This document shows positions 45,935 through 62,523 of a stretch of DNA of 64,000 bases, in pieces. The DNA comes from Escallonia rubra (taxonomy: Eukaryota > Streptophyta > Magnoliopsida > Escalloniales > Escalloniaceae): contig JAVXUO010000770.1 of the NCBI GenBank assembly GCA_033065855.1, positions 248,001 through 312,000 on the forward strand, read 5' to 3'. Both the position numbers and the translations under genes were made by a program. A model generated the notes under the pieces. It was not told where the DNA came from. It made no database searches and saw only the letters and a program-made list of their open reading frames with translations. Positions within the stretch are counted from its first letter, which is position 1, and each line of letters begins with the position of its first letter.

Positions 45935-46910
45935 AGCTGATCCATTGACAGCGTTGGCAAAATAGGACATCTTGCTAGCGCGATCTGATCGTCCATCCTG
46001 AAAGATGGACCGCCCAGATCGCGCCTTTTTTGAATACTGTCAGTCGTCCGCGACACTATATCGCGGACAGACTTTTTTTTAGTTTTTTTTAATCCCGTCC
46101 GCTACATAATGTAGCGGACAAATTGTTTGACAAAAATGAGTCTATTATGTCCGCTACATTATGTAGCGGACGAGTAGACAGAGACTACTTTTTCTTTCTC
46201 TTTTTCGGTCCTTTCTCTCACTGCTCACGCATCAGTACCATCTTCCTGGTTGACAGAATCGCAAAATCTCCATGCCAGTTTAACTGCAAGACTCCAGAAG
46301 AGGACAAGGGCAATATAAGTTTGGTAACAACCCTAACTAAATGGTGAACAGCAAGTAGGTTGCTTGGATACCCTTTTTCGAGTTGAACCGTTACTGTTTT
46401 CTTCAAGACTTGGAACCACTTCCGTTGCCTACTTCTGCCAGCCATGCCCCATTTTCCATTTTGATCAACGAAGGCGAAAACCCACTCTTTCACCTCACAA
46501 CTTGCCTATGCTAAACTAGCAAGTCACCGCCACTGACTTGCCTTTGCTTACCTTTCCAGTTCTTGCCATTTTCTGGGGAAAAAAAGAACTCGTCTTGTCC
46601 GGCCGGATTCTTCAGTCCACCACGTAACCTCCCAAAAATCCCTTCTGGGTTTATGTTCACAAGAAAACCCAAGTTGCCCACTTGCCCCTCTGGTCAACTC
46701 GCTCCCAGACTCATTTATTGAGCTCCGGCGACACGGAAAGCAACTCAGTGTGTTGCACTGTCGTGACGGAAGGTGCTCTGCCAGGACCGACGAAGAAGAA
46801 GGCAGCAATATGAGGGAGCCTGCCGCGAGGAAGAAGGCAGTGACAGAAGGTGCTCTGCCAGGAGTGACGAGGTCGGCGAATACACCTACCCATTTGATTC
46901 AGACTCGCTG

Positions 46911-46946
<36 letters not shown>

Positions 46947-47280
46947 ATCAGGGGGAGAGGGAGAGAAAAAGATATGAGAAAATTAGTCCGCTACATTATT
47001 TAGCGGACGAGAGAAAGGAGAGAGAAAGAAAGAAAAAAAAAAGTCAGAACATTAATGACAGAACGAGAAAAAAAGTCTGAAAACTTATCTGCGACATTAT
47101 GTAGCGGACGGACTCGGAGGGTATTATTGTCAAAAAAATGCAAAAAATAGTCCGCTACATAATGTAGCGGACGGACTTAAAAAAAACGCAAAAAAAGATC
47201 TGGGTGGTCCATCTTTCAGGATGGACGGCCAGATCGCGCTAGCAAGATGTCCTATTTTGCCAGCGCTGTCAATGGATCAG

Positions 47281-47282
<2 letters not shown>
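45935..47282. mobile_element. Nested MULE-like TIR element with GTCCGCTACAT palindromes
   Basis: Inverted repeats of about 95 bp. The left begins AGCTGATCCATTGACAGCG, then TTGGCAAAATAGGACATC; the right end mirrors it with one or two differences. It sits inside a (TA)n tract, so its target duplication is hidden. The interior has six full or partial 23-nt palindromes (46046, 46097, 46149, 46986, 47087, 47150), a GA microsatellite (46917-46945), and a GC-richer middle that may be a captured gene fragment. Related elements lie at 61108-62279 and from 62524. Confidence 0.75.
46218..46808 (-). other. Possible captured gene fragment inside the MULE-like element
   Basis: Two minus-strand open stretches (46548-46808 and 46218-46493) differ in base composition from the element ends. 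The upstream one runs into GGAAAG/GTAAGC near 46555, a good splice donor pattern. The translations (for example FWEVTWWTEESGRTRRVLFF and FAFVDQNGKWGMAGRSRQ) were not recognised. It may be nothing more than chance ORFs. Confidence 0.25.
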
Positions 47283-47317
<35 letters not shown>

Positions 47318-47540
47318 CGATGAATGTTACTAAAAATAGATCAATATATCATAGGTCGGTTCAGTTCGGTTTGAAATCGATTTAAAAAATGTGAACTGTA
47401 AACCAAACCAAGATCAGTTCAAAAAATGTGAACCCGAATCATTAAGATATTTGAACGATTCAAATTGAATTGGTTCAGTTTGATCGGTTTGAACAATTCA
47501 AATCGGTTTAAACAGTTTGATACTCACCTCTACTCATTAG

Positions 47541-48663
47541 TCATAAACCACCAATTTTTTAAGGAACAAACTTTGGCTCCTACCTGAGTTATAGAAATCT
47601 TCCTTCAACCCCGTATATAGTAACAATTAATAGTCGTTAAATGTTTCTATTAACTTTTCTTATAACACTTTGAACGACAATTATTAGTAGCACTTTTTTA
47701 GCGTCATTAAATAAAAACTACTAGAAACATTCAGAAGCGATTGATTGTCGTTATATAGAAGGTACGAGGAAGATTCCTTCGACCAGAATAAATGCCAAAT
47801 TTTTTCCTTTTTTATGATCGATGTGAACCACTGCGAGGTGACACAACATTCAAGGCAATTTCCATCCGGCTTTCCCTAGTCGATTGTATAATATAATAAT
47901 AGTAATTTTGATTCCAAATTCTGGTTCAGATGGTTCCCATGAGAGCTTCTACTATCATCAAGCACAAATAGTTGCAAAACAAATTGTAACAGAAAAAGGA
48001 CCTGCATCTCCATCACACTCTTAAATCAAAAACATGCATTGAGAGCCATGCTGCAGGTAGAAGATTTTTCTCCCATTGTCATCGGATCAAACCCGCTTAA
48101 ACGTTTTCGACTGCACCGATGGGCCTCAATGTAGGCATTGAAAAGAATTCCACCTCCAGAGTGAACACAATCAATCAATTTGTGTTTCAAAGCAGCTTCA
48201 AAATTTCACAACAGAGATTTGCGACAAAAAAGTGGGTAGCTGGATATACCCATTAGCATTGCTCCTCCCACTAAAATAACCATTGGCAGGTGATCCTTCA
48301 AAAATTAGATCTATGATGATATAACAATCTTGCTGAAGTCAGGCAATGCCGGCTATCCTGTCATACTAATCACTTAAAAAAAAAGAGTACATCCACCAAG
48401 TGCCAACAGTACGTTATAAAAGATTACAGTAGCCACATTTACTCATCTAGATATTCATTAGCATCTAAAAAGCTCTATAGCATATTTCTAACCTTTTGAG
48501 TAACACAGCCAGAATGCACAACTGGTACAAAGGATTGATCTGAGTAAATACTCTTCCCAAACATTATGTGAGATACTTATATAATATATGTACAGCATGC
48601 TACCCTTGAATGAGTTTCCTTCTCAGTTGCCACATTATGGCCGATGGAGTTGCTAGTAGGATA
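47541..48663. other. Intergenic and 3' UTR of the bZIP gene
   Basis: No coding region. The right-hand few hundred bases should be the 3' UTR of the minus-strand bZIP gene. A diffuse AT-rich inverted repeat (TAACAATTAATAGTCG and CGATTGATTGTCGTTA, 47620-47760) may be a small hairpin. Confidence 0.5.
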
Positions 48664-53099
<4,436 letters not shown>

Positions 53100-53639
53100 A
53101 AAATGAAATGCTCGCCTCACTGTGGGTGGTTGGGGCCTTGGGGTGGTGGCGTGTGCTAATGCTAGCAATTATTACTTGATTTAGAGTGAGAGAGGACGGA
53201 CGGACGGACGAACGACTGACCAGTGTGCGTATGTGTGTGTGTGATTGCAATTTAAGGCAGCGTTTGGTTCCTTATAAAAGAGTATACTTCAAGGGGGTAG
53301 TATTTGGGGAAGTCACGAAACCAAATGATAAAACAATTCTGGCCCACCCAAAAATAAGAACAAAATTATGAGTGGATTTTTATGCAAACGCCACGTGGCA
53401 AGATGACCCCACGTATGCCACGTTACACGACGCAATTTGAGCAAAGGGAGAAGGTCTTTAAAAGTAGAGCAAACTTACGAAAAAGCTTTGCTGTAAAGTA
53501 TGAATTTTTAATGACGAAAGCCTAATGTATTGTTTTTCACAAAATGTAATTGTTGAACAAATATTTCATACATAAGGTAGGAGAAGTTGACGCTCCCATG
53601 TATCACATGAGAAGATTACATTTACAGAGAAATGAACCT

Positions 53640-53999
53640 TAGGAAAGGTGGTGGGGGATAGCTATGGCACCGCTAACAGGATTTTGATGAGAGATTTTCT
53701 TAACATGTGACTTTCTTTGAGTTTGAGGCTCATTGCCAAGCCAGAATTAATGTCCATCAAGACTGGATTGACACACTCTTGCTACCTAGTATTGCTTGTC
53801 CGCTCACCCAACACCTTTTGTAATGTTTTGGTCCCATAGTGATTGGTGGAGTGTTTTTCTGTTTTTTAGTATTGTTTTTCTGGTAGTTCTTTTACTTTGC
53901 TAAATCATGGCTTGTCATGATTCTCGTCTTTGATGTAATTTGCTCTTTTGAGCTTTTATCTATGCAATTCTCGAATTTATCAAAAAAAAAAAAAAAAAA
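53640..53999 (+). mobile_element. Severely 5'-truncated LINE tail
   Basis: A 3' UTR-like segment ends in an A-run at 53981-53998. Just before it, TTATCTATGCAATTCTC is shared with the 3' end of the full-length LINE (reverse strand of 4753-4775), so the two are one family. The left boundary is uncertain and no target duplication was settled. Confidence 0.65.
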
Positions 54000-55672
54000 C
54001 CCATAAGTCCTCCTCCATTGCTTACCCTGTGAAGTTAAGAAGACACTGGGATTAATGTCGAATAATAGATGAGACTTCTCCTTCACCGCGCATCTCATGT
54101 CTTTTCCAATTTGTTTCCACAAAACCCTAATAATGCTCCTAGCATTAACTTCATCTTTTCCAACAGCTCTAGTAGCCTAATTCTCCTTTGCGTTACTTGC
54201 ACAAAACTCGTATGCCTTTTGGGCAACCTTGCGCTCTAATTCTAAACTCATGCAATGAGTCTAGTGGTTAGCAATGCCACGACGAGTCTGACTCTCACTG
54301 AATACACTTTTAGATAATCAATCGTCAATAAATATTGTCACGCATACAGGCAAGCAAAATGCTATCGTGGTTATCGTCAACTGGTGTTTAACAATGTGCA
54401 AGTGCCGCCATCGTGTTGTATTACAGGATATTTCTCGAAAACGTGAGTTTTAAAAGAAAAAAGAATCCTCAAGCATGTATTCCGCAAAACCAATTAATAG
54501 AAGCCATTCTAATGGCATGATATCATATATTAAGCCATTTGCTAATCATAATTAACTTATTTTATTGTTATTCCTTTTTCCGGCGTTACTTTTATAATTA
54601 CTTTGAAAAAGCTAATTACCTTTTAGATGTTGATTCTTTCCTGCTATTGACAGTTTTAAAATATTAAATTATAATTTAAACTCTTCAAAGAAAAGAAGCG
54701 ACTCAAATTTTTTTATTTTTTTTAATTCCCCCCACTCAATCAAAGTAGTCAAACTTTGCGGTCCAAAACATCAGAAGATCCACAAATTAGTGGAGTTGCA
54801 ATCAAGTTTAGTTGCAAAAGTATGGCCACATATTAGCTTGTCTTAACTTTTATGATTAGATACCTAATCAATGGCACATCCACACACACAAAGTAAGTTT
54901 TAGCTGCCACGTCATCAAGTCATAAATCTCAAATACGTTCGGCAAGCTATTCTGCTAAATAAATTACTCACACCGACAGACTGCACAAAAAAGAGGAAAA
55001 ATCACTCAAAAAATTATGTTTGACAAAAGCTATATTCATTTCCCAGATTTGGTTCCACAGCCAAACGAGACTTAAGGGTTTAATCTGGATGGAGGTGGGT
55101 AGTACACAGACGTCACAGAAATGTCAAAAGGTGGGCCCCAGCCTCTCCTGTTCTAAGCAAAACCGTCAAGCGGCAGTTGGCTAATGCTGTGAGAGGGGGG
55201 AAAAAAGGTTGCAAGGTCACCTCCACATGGGGGTTCCTATCCCTCGCTGTCCAAGAACTGTGGCCGATGCTAACAGGCGTCTTCCTGCGAGATTCATGGT
55301 CATATTCCTCGGTCATGATAGACTTGTTTTGTATCGTACGATTTACTTCGTTCGCAAAGATAAACTAAGTGTCACTAAAAATCGTAAAATAAATATTGCT
55401 CGGTGAATTTCACATTGACATAGAAAAAAAGGTAGAGCGGAAGGTTTATTTTAAAGTTTTCTTTGCATAAATTTTGAAAGCAAGTAGAGTATCAAGAGCG
55501 TTACAAAATTTCACCAAAAAAAAAAAAAAATGGTAACTATGTAAGGAATGTGGTTGATAAAGGAGTTCGATGCGTGATTGTCTCGCCTTGCAAAAGTGTG
55601 CAGACACAAACAACTCTTTGCTATAAATGCGTTTGACATCTCATGTAATAGTAAGTAAGAGGGCTACATCAG
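54000..55672. other. Intergenic, no gene recognised
   Basis: AT-rich spacer with only short ORFs and A-runs (55515-55530). No repeat termini recognised. Confidence 0.5.
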
Positions 55673-55687
55673 CTTGTAAAGTTAGTT

Positions 55688-57658
55688 TTTTTTTTTTTTT
55701 GTAGAAAAGGAGAATAATATTGATAAAGAGATCATAACACCTTATGGTACTTGCACACAGTGATGCTTACAAAAACTAATATTCTACAACCATGGTAGGC
55801 CATGATTAAAATAAAACAGTACTTTCACAAGTTTGTTTCGAGAGCCAAATATATTACATATTACAAAAGATTTGGCTAGTCGAAAAAGGAATAGAAGATC
55901 TGTTACCACATCAAGTCATGTACCAGTCCTGATGGACGTCAATGCGTGCATGGCATACAAAAGTGGCTAAAGATCTAACTTCCTTTAATCGTGCCTTCGT
56001 GACCCTGTCGACACTTAACTAGTGAAAGTTTGTAAGTAGATAACAAAAGTCATACATAATAGGTGATGTCATATCCGTGATATCTGAGAAATCAGATATG
56101 ATAAGTTTGTCAGTATTTTGATATGCATGATATTCTTTTCTTTTGCCCACTTTGTTACTAATAACAATCTTTTTGCACTAGCCGTATAGTAATTTGAAGC
56201 CATAGATGATATTGCAGCTGAACCACACCTATTCCCATTCTCCTGCCAGCAGGATAGACAAATACCAATTTTACCATTTGATTTGTTGAAACTAACGGAG
56301 AATGCTAAACTGATATTTTCTTAGGCTAAGCAGTTGCAATTAGGAACGTCATAGTGGATATGAATGGGTAAAGTGACTGTTGCGATACATCGTCATGGTT
56401 TCTTGGATTGTGGGTTATAGTTAATCTTGGCTAGCTTAATTGAATGAGATAGGCGAGAAATATCATCAATGAGTTGTTTGGGCTCAAAAGTTTCTTGTCT
56501 AAAGATGAGGTTGTTTTTATGATTCCACATGGCCCAAACGGTGGACGTTATGTGAAGAGTTTTCTGCTGGAATTTCCTTGAATGAGCATGGCATGTGTGC
56601 CAATCAATTAACCATTCCTTGAAAGATGTACCAATCGCAATGTTTTTATTCCCGGCTGGTCCTCCAAACTAGACTAGTCTAATAGCTTGGCATGTAAAGA
56701 ACAAGTGTTCCATAGTTTCAGGGTAGTTGAGGCACAAAGGGCATAGATCGTTGGTAGTGATTTGAAGTTTGTGTAGATTGGTTCTAAGCGGTAGTCTGCC
56801 CCACAAAAGTTGCGAAATAAAGACAATGATTTTTTGGGGAATTGATAAAGACCATACCGATTTCCAAAATCTGGGTTCCAACTGAGGACCGGCCGGACCT
56901 ATGCCCGTAGATAATAACAAAACCATTTTTCTTTGGTATAGCAATCGGTAAGTCGATGCTACGGAGAATTCCTCATTCGAGTTAACATCCCAAATTTGGG
57001 AGTCTGCTAAGGCATGAGCAGATATGTGAATGGCTAAAATTCTGGGTGCTATTTCAGGTTGGACCATAGATCTAACGAGGTTTTGGTTCCAAGCATTATT
57101 TTGAATTAAGTCCTTGACCAACATCACCTGAGAAAGGTTCGGAGCTGAGTTTGATGTTAGACGATCTTCAAGATTCGGGATCCATTTATCATCCCAAATC
57201 GAAATCTGTGATCCTGTGCCTACCTGCCATCTTAAGCCATCCATGAGGGCCATTCGTCCTGCTAAAATACCACGCCAACCCCACGAGAAATTTCCCTTTT
57301 TTGGGCTTTGCGTAAATCCATTGCGGACATAATATTTTTCGAGGAAGATTCTTACAAGAAGAATGCTAGGATCTCGCATAATTCTCCAACTGGTTTTGGC
57401 AAGTAGAGCTAGATTTACTAGCTCAATGGATGTGAAACCCATACCACCATGATCCTTGGGGGCACAAATAGCATGCCAATTTATCTAGTGGACTGAGTGC
57501 TTGTTATCAGATCCTGACCACCAAAACTTGCAGAGGAGAGAATTAATTTTAGAATATACAATTTTTGGGAATAGACAGATCTGCATATGGTAATTGAGCA
57601 CTGAGGAAATGACTGATGAAATAAAAGTCGTTCTTCCAACCTTATTAAGTAGGCATAA
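55688..57658 (-). mobile_element. 5'-truncated LINE with 15-bp target duplications
   Basis: The poly(A) appears as a T-run at 55688-55700. Identical 15-bp repeats CTTGTAAAGTTAGTT lie at 55673-55687 and 57659-57673. The element keeps only the end of ORF2 (from after the RT) and the 3' UTR, about 1.97 kb. Its 3' tail differs from that of the LINE at 4737, so it is another lineage. Confidence 0.92.
56669..57442 (-). pseudogene. LINE ORF2 C-terminal part with zf-RVT
   Basis: 257 open codons: GFTSIELVNLALLAKTSWR, GWRGILAGRMALMDGLRWQV, ISIWDDKWIPN, then the zf-RVT domain (VWSLSIPQKIIVFISQLLWG, CPLCLNYPETMEHLFFTCQ). A stop follows and the downstream RNase H part (56400-56660) is degraded. It is a fragment caused by 5' truncation at insertion. 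Confidence 0.85.
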
Positions 57659-57673
57659 CTTGTAAAGTTAGTT

Positions 57674-57999
57674 GTAAATGTGTTTGACACCTCAAGTAAT
57701 AGCGGGTAAGAGAGAGTGCATTTGCTAGTAAAGTTAGTTGTAGCACCATCGTTGGTCAAACACTTTTCATATAGGTTTTTTGTATTGATTACACCCAATT
57801 AGTGTGGTTAGAGTGAAATTACGTGACATGTCCATTAGTTTGGACAAATAGTAACGATATCTTTCGACTAGATGAAGACTTAAATACATAACACGTTGTA
57901 CATAATGATAAAAATGCCCTTATTACTCTCATAGAATTACCTAACTAGTTTGGAACTGGTTGAATGCGCTTGTATGTGTGCGCGGCCGTGTCTAGATTG
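57674..57999. other. Intergenic, no gene recognised
   Basis: Remainder of the tandem repeat, then AT-rich spacer. Confidence 0.5.
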
Positions 58000-58480
58000 T
58001 TTTGAATGCATCCACCACAAAACCCATTACCATTGGACACCATGACAAACCAGAGCACTGCTGCCACACCATCACCATTAACATCGTTTCAAACACAATC
58101 ATCACCGGCAACACCACCCCTACATCTCAGCCCCATCTTCTTCGGCAGCGCCTATCATCACCATTATACCAAATTTATGATGCCCACCATGTCCACTACC
58201 ACCACCATCCATATCGTAACTATCCTTTATCGCCACTATCCAAAAACCTCCACTCTTAACCACCTTTACCCTAACCACAACCATCCAAGCCCTTACTGTT
58301 CTTCCCCTATTTTCTTAACCACCACCATCTCTACCTCCAAATCACAAAAACTACCACATCCCTTCACCACTGTTGCTTCCCACGACCACCTACCCTCGCT
58401 TCATCCCACAACGACCACCACTGCATCTCAAAACCATCACTAACCGCCATCAGCAGTGATGCACAACGCCGTCGTTAGTT
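58000..58480. repeat. CCA/ACC-rich low-complexity block
   Basis: Dense CCACCA and ACCATC motifs giving chance Pro/Thr/His-rich ORFs on the plus strand. No codon-usage or motif support for a protein. Confidence 0.6.
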
Positions 58481-58619
58481 GGATCAGTCCCATAAAATAG
58501 TTCTTGTCATGCTTCTTTAGATTCAATTATCGGTTCACATAGACACACGGGCACATAGACACTAAACCGTCATTTCATTTTACATGTATGAGAGATGAGA
58601 GGCCCTTTGGGGGCAGTGA

Positions 58620-58715
58620 TAAGAAGTACCCATCAAGTATATACTGTAGATTACAGTATATATATTATATACACGGTATATACATTATATACACGATATA
58701 CACTTGATGGGTACT
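58620..58715. repeat. Small hairpin with TATAC repeats in the loop
   Basis: GTACCCATCAAGTATA at about 58627-58642 is mirrored by TATACACTTGATGGGTAC at about 58698-58715. The loop carries repeated TATACACGGTATA-like motifs. Confidence 0.7.
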
Positions 58716-59589
58716 GGCATCTTCAGTATATACAATGTATATAGTACGTTTAGAAATTATATACAATATATATTTCATAAGGGTTGTAGTGATATTTTAA
58801 AAATACTTGTTAGCCCTATGGGTGGATAATCTAGGTTTACATCTTATTTTGATGGTAACTACACATTGATTATGTTCTATTGTGTGCTTTGAGTGGATTC
58901 TTATGTACATACACACTCATGAAGACACATTTAAGAGGTTGGATTTATGGATTAAAGGCAAAGAAGCTTGAAGTTATAGTGGACATGCTGTGGAACCTTC
59001 ATCAAAACCAATGACAAAGAGTAACAAAGAATGCATAGGCTAAGTTACTTTTGATTATGATTGAAATTTAATATTATATAACCAGTCTTGATTTGATGCT
59101 CAGATTGATAACTAGGGTCTAATATCTTTCTCTTAACATCACCAACATAATGTATTTGTTCACTTTTAAGTCACAATGAGTGTCTCGTGAAAACAAAAAA
59201 CAAAAAAAATTCTATTGACCTTTGAAAGTCAAACTAAACTTCTCTTGACCTTTAAAGTCAAACTAGACTTATCCCTACAAGTTGCCAAGACATCTAAATT
59301 CTCGTTCAAGTTACTATACAAAGAACACCTCAAAGGCTTTAGATGACAATTCTAAGACCTTAGAGCATAGAAAACTTTAACCCTTTTTTTTATGGGTTAA
59401 ACCCCCCCCCCCCCCCCCCCCTCCATTCTTTTTCTGAAAGACAAAAGATGTAGTGTTTAGTAACAAAATATACCAGTCCAACTACAATTTTTTAGGATTG
59501 AGTTTAACGATCACTGGACTGTCTCTCTGACTTATTCATTCAAAATTACACTACCTAGGATGTTTACCTTCTGCTTAACATTTCCCCTC
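58716..59589. other. Intergenic, with a C-run
   Basis: No gene is seen. A C homopolymer of about 20 bases lies at 59403-59421. Confidence 0.5.
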
Positions 59590-60870
59590 CTTCCATAGTT
59601 GCTCTCATCTTACAATTGGTGGATTCATCCATCCGATGTGGAGACACTTGTTTCTGGCCTTATGCTAAACATGGAATCTTTTCGACTAGTAAGGCTTACT
59701 CACAACTGGAAAAGGAGTTGGTACCTAATGGAAGCATCGTTGACCCCTTGCCAAGTCATGTCTGGAAGAGACTCTGGAAATTGCTAATTCAAAAAAAAAA
59801 CTTAAGACATTCATTTGGCAGCTTCTACATCAGCGGCTCCTAGTTTCATCGGCCCTAATTCGCAGGAAATGCCAATTTTTTGTTACTTGTCCAATTTTCC
59901 AGCAGTGTCTAGAAACTCAAAATCATCTTTTTCTTGAATTCACTTGTATCCAACCAATCTCGCAACATCTTTTTGCCCCTTAAAATCCCCATTTCTTTGC
60001 TTCGATCAGGAACTGGATTGTTCACTGCTTGAACAAACAAATCTTCCATCATACTTCAGCATTGTGCTAATTGGTCTGTATCATTGTTCAGTTTTAGGCC
60101 ATTTGGTATGGTAGAAATAATCTTATTTTCAAAGGCGTTAAATTCTCTACAGCTAGCACCCTGGCTCATAGTCGCAGGCTGTTTGGACATATTAAGATTA
60201 CACCTTGCTTCGTCAAGCACCTCCAAAAATTAGAACGTGTGACTCCAGTGAACAATGACAAATGTCCAGTGGTTCTTGAGCATTTATACTACCCTCTAAT
60301 TTCTGTGATGTTTTCAAATTCTTGTTCTTGCCCTTTTCCACCTAATATTGTAGCCTATGCCATCTCGGATGTGAATACCACCGTTGATTCATCTAATTAC
60401 AGCTCTTTGACCACTCAGTTGCGATTTGATATTGATATGGTTGTATTTAGATCAGACTGGGTTCCATGTGGTGCCTTTATTGATGTTATTATCTCGACTA
60501 ATAAAATCGAAGCAACTGCAAAGGCTATGAGTCTAGCTATTGCATGGTTATTGAAACATCTCTTTTTACACATCATTATCCTTGTTTCTCAGCAAGACTA
60601 ACTTCTGCACATGTAACAACATGAAGTGCGAGAGGTCTTTTTGCTGCATCTTTTGTGTAACATAGCTAACTGTGAACAGGTGATCCATTTTGTACATATG
60701 GACCAAGGCACTGAAGGAATTTCACAGCTATCCACGACATTGGCCTTTTTTTTCCTTCCAGTTCAGGACATCATCTGTGACATGATTGGCTTGGCGACAT
60801 GTAGCGTGCTCAGCATCCCTGATCTGACCATTGCCGCTATAGTGGCTACGCCTTATTTCTTTTGATTTAG
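59590..60870 (+). pseudogene. LINE ORF2 remnant: zf-RVT and RNase H
   Basis: Readings recall the ORF2 C-terminus: PYAKHGIFSTSKAYSQLEKE, VWKRLWKLLIQ, an A-run frameshift at about 59791, IWQLLHQRL, then a degraded HLFLEFTCIQPI. Further on, FIDVIISTNKIEATAKAMSL with AIAWLLKHL matches the acidic helix of RNase H (60470-60560). Several stops and shifts are present. No poly(A) or target duplication was found, so this is an old 5'-truncated copy. Confidence 0.7.
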
Positions 60871-61107
60871 TTCATATATATTGTGTCTTGCAATGTCCTT
60901 TCTATGGTATCTCTGTATATTAGTCTGTAGTGGCAGCTACTTCATGTTTTGTAAGACACTTTTTCATTAGTATATATTTCTTAAAATTTCTCTCTAAAAA
61001 AAAAGTAACAAAACATATATTTCGCCCCAAATTAAGAGAACAAGGCTGTTTTATTTCTTCTCGGGCAAACGATGGTATAAAGAGCATCGAATCATACATA
61101 TATATAT

Positions 61108-62276
61108 GGAGCAGATCCGTTGACAGCGCTGACAACTTAACTTAAGTTGCCAGCGGCTTCTGGCTGTCCATTAACAAATTGTGGATGGTCCAATTCTTTT
61201 TTCGCATTTTTTAGTCTGTCCGCCACATTATGTAACTTACAATAATTTTGACAAAAATACCCCTCCACCCGTCCGCTACATTACATAATGTAGCGGATGA
61301 TGGGGGATTCATTTTAATCCTTAACACTTTTCTCTTAATTGTTGAATCAAATATCGATCCTTTAAAAACCCAAATCCTTCATCTTTTGTGAAATCCAAAT
61401 CAGCCGTTAACATATAACTACCATGAACTCATTCAGTGCACTGCATCACCATCACCCACAACCACCACTACTCTGCCACCACCTCCATCACAGAGAAGAA
61501 GAAGTGAAGAAGCAATTGCTTGTACCAAGAAATAAAATTATAAAATAAAGGAAATATTATTCTTCTCAACATCGACCACCATCATGCACCACCACCGTTC
61601 GATACCAAGCCTAAACAAAAATATAACTGAAATCAAACTCAAACACAAATCAAATCGATTTGCGAGCTTGCCGTTGTCAAATCTACTTACCACCGCAGCT
61701 GTCACCATCATCACCTTCAATTTAGTGGCTCCTCCACCAAATCCATCAACTCCATATTTACCCACTGTCCCCTCGACCCCATCTGTTATATCCTCCATGA
61801 CTGGATTATGAAGGGAGCACAAGTAGATGTTGCATTTACCTACTGTCCATTTTACTTATGTGGCCCTGCGAGAGACAAAGAAAGAGGAAAGGAGGATGAT
61901 AGAGAAAACTAAGAAGTAGCGGCATCACAAAAAATGGTGAAAGGAGAGAGAAATAGAAATAAGTTAGAAAAGTGATGAGAGAAAGGAAAGAGAAAGAGAA
62001 ACAAGTCAGAAAAGTGATGAGAGAAAGGAAAGAGAAAGAGAAACAAGTCAGAAGTATAGTGCCTAGTCGTCCGCTACATTATGTAGCGGACGGGCACTGT
62101 AGCAATCACCTACTGCGCGATTGAGGGACATTTTTGCCAAAAATACCGTCCGCTACATTATGTAGTGGACGACAGGAAAGTTTAAAAAAAAGTCAGATTC
62201 GGTCTGTCCATCCCGATAGATGGATGGTCAGATGGCACTGGCAACTTAAGTTAAGTTGCCAGCATTGTCAACTGAT

Positions 62277-62279
<3 letters not shown>
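61108..62279. mobile_element. MULE-like TIR element, family member 2
   Basis: The left end GGAGCAGATCCGTTGACAGC, then GCTGACAACTTAACTTAAG, is mirrored by the right end (reverse complement: CATCAGTTGACAATGCTGGC, then AACTTAACTTAAG). It has TA repeats on both sides. The interior includes three GTCCGCTACAT-type palindromes (61271, 62069, 62148), CCACCA-rich stretches (61440-61610) and a 46-bp tandem repeat (61970-62052). No transposase. Confidence 0.75.
61965..62052. repeat. Tandem repeat of about 46 bp, two copies plus
   Basis: GAAACAAGTCAGAAAAGTGA, then TGAGAGAAAGGAAAGAGAAA, repeated back to back, with a partial third copy. Confidence 0.8.

Positions 62280-62338
<59 letters not shown>
62280..62338. 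repeat. (TA)n microsatellite
   Basis: A pure TA run at the right border of the MULE-like element. Confidence 0.95.
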
Positions 62339-62339
<1 letters not shown>

Positions 62340-62523
62340 TGTGTTCGAAGCCACAAATGATGTATCCGCCATCCTCTTTGATGATCAGCCAACAAGAGAA
62401 AACAAATGGCCTATCAGAAGGTATTTGTTGAACGAGTTCCAAGAGCCTACCCATCCTAAGGAACTTATAGGCTTTTCAGAACCAACTAGTGCGGGACTTT
62501 GTAGGCGTGAGACCAATAAATGT

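Larger units (their letters stand above)
45487..47532. mobile_element. hAT-like element with GGTTCGGTTTG subterminal repeats
   Basis: The left end is TAGGTGTGAACACGG; the right end, reverse-complemented, is TAGAGGTGAGTATCAAACTG. Both ends have many copies of AACC(A/G)AACC-type motifs (45520-45620 and 47340-47520). Flanks TTCATTAT (45479-45486) and CTCATTAG (47533-47540) match at 6 of 8 positions, consistent with a decayed 8-bp hAT target duplication. About 1.35 kb of its length is a nested MULE-like element. Confidence 0.65.
55610..57735. repeat. Tandem repeat of about 70 bp, split by a LINE
   Basis: Unit: GCGTTTGACATCTCATGTAA, then TAGTAAGTAAGAG, then AAGTTAGTTGT. One copy lies at 55627-55687; the next resumes at 57659-57735 beyond the LINE, giving two diverged copies in total. 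Confidence 0.65.

Noticed and set aside
58006-58443. 145-codon Pro/Thr/His-rich ORF
   Set aside because: CCA-rich low complexity, similar blocks elsewhere, no domain.
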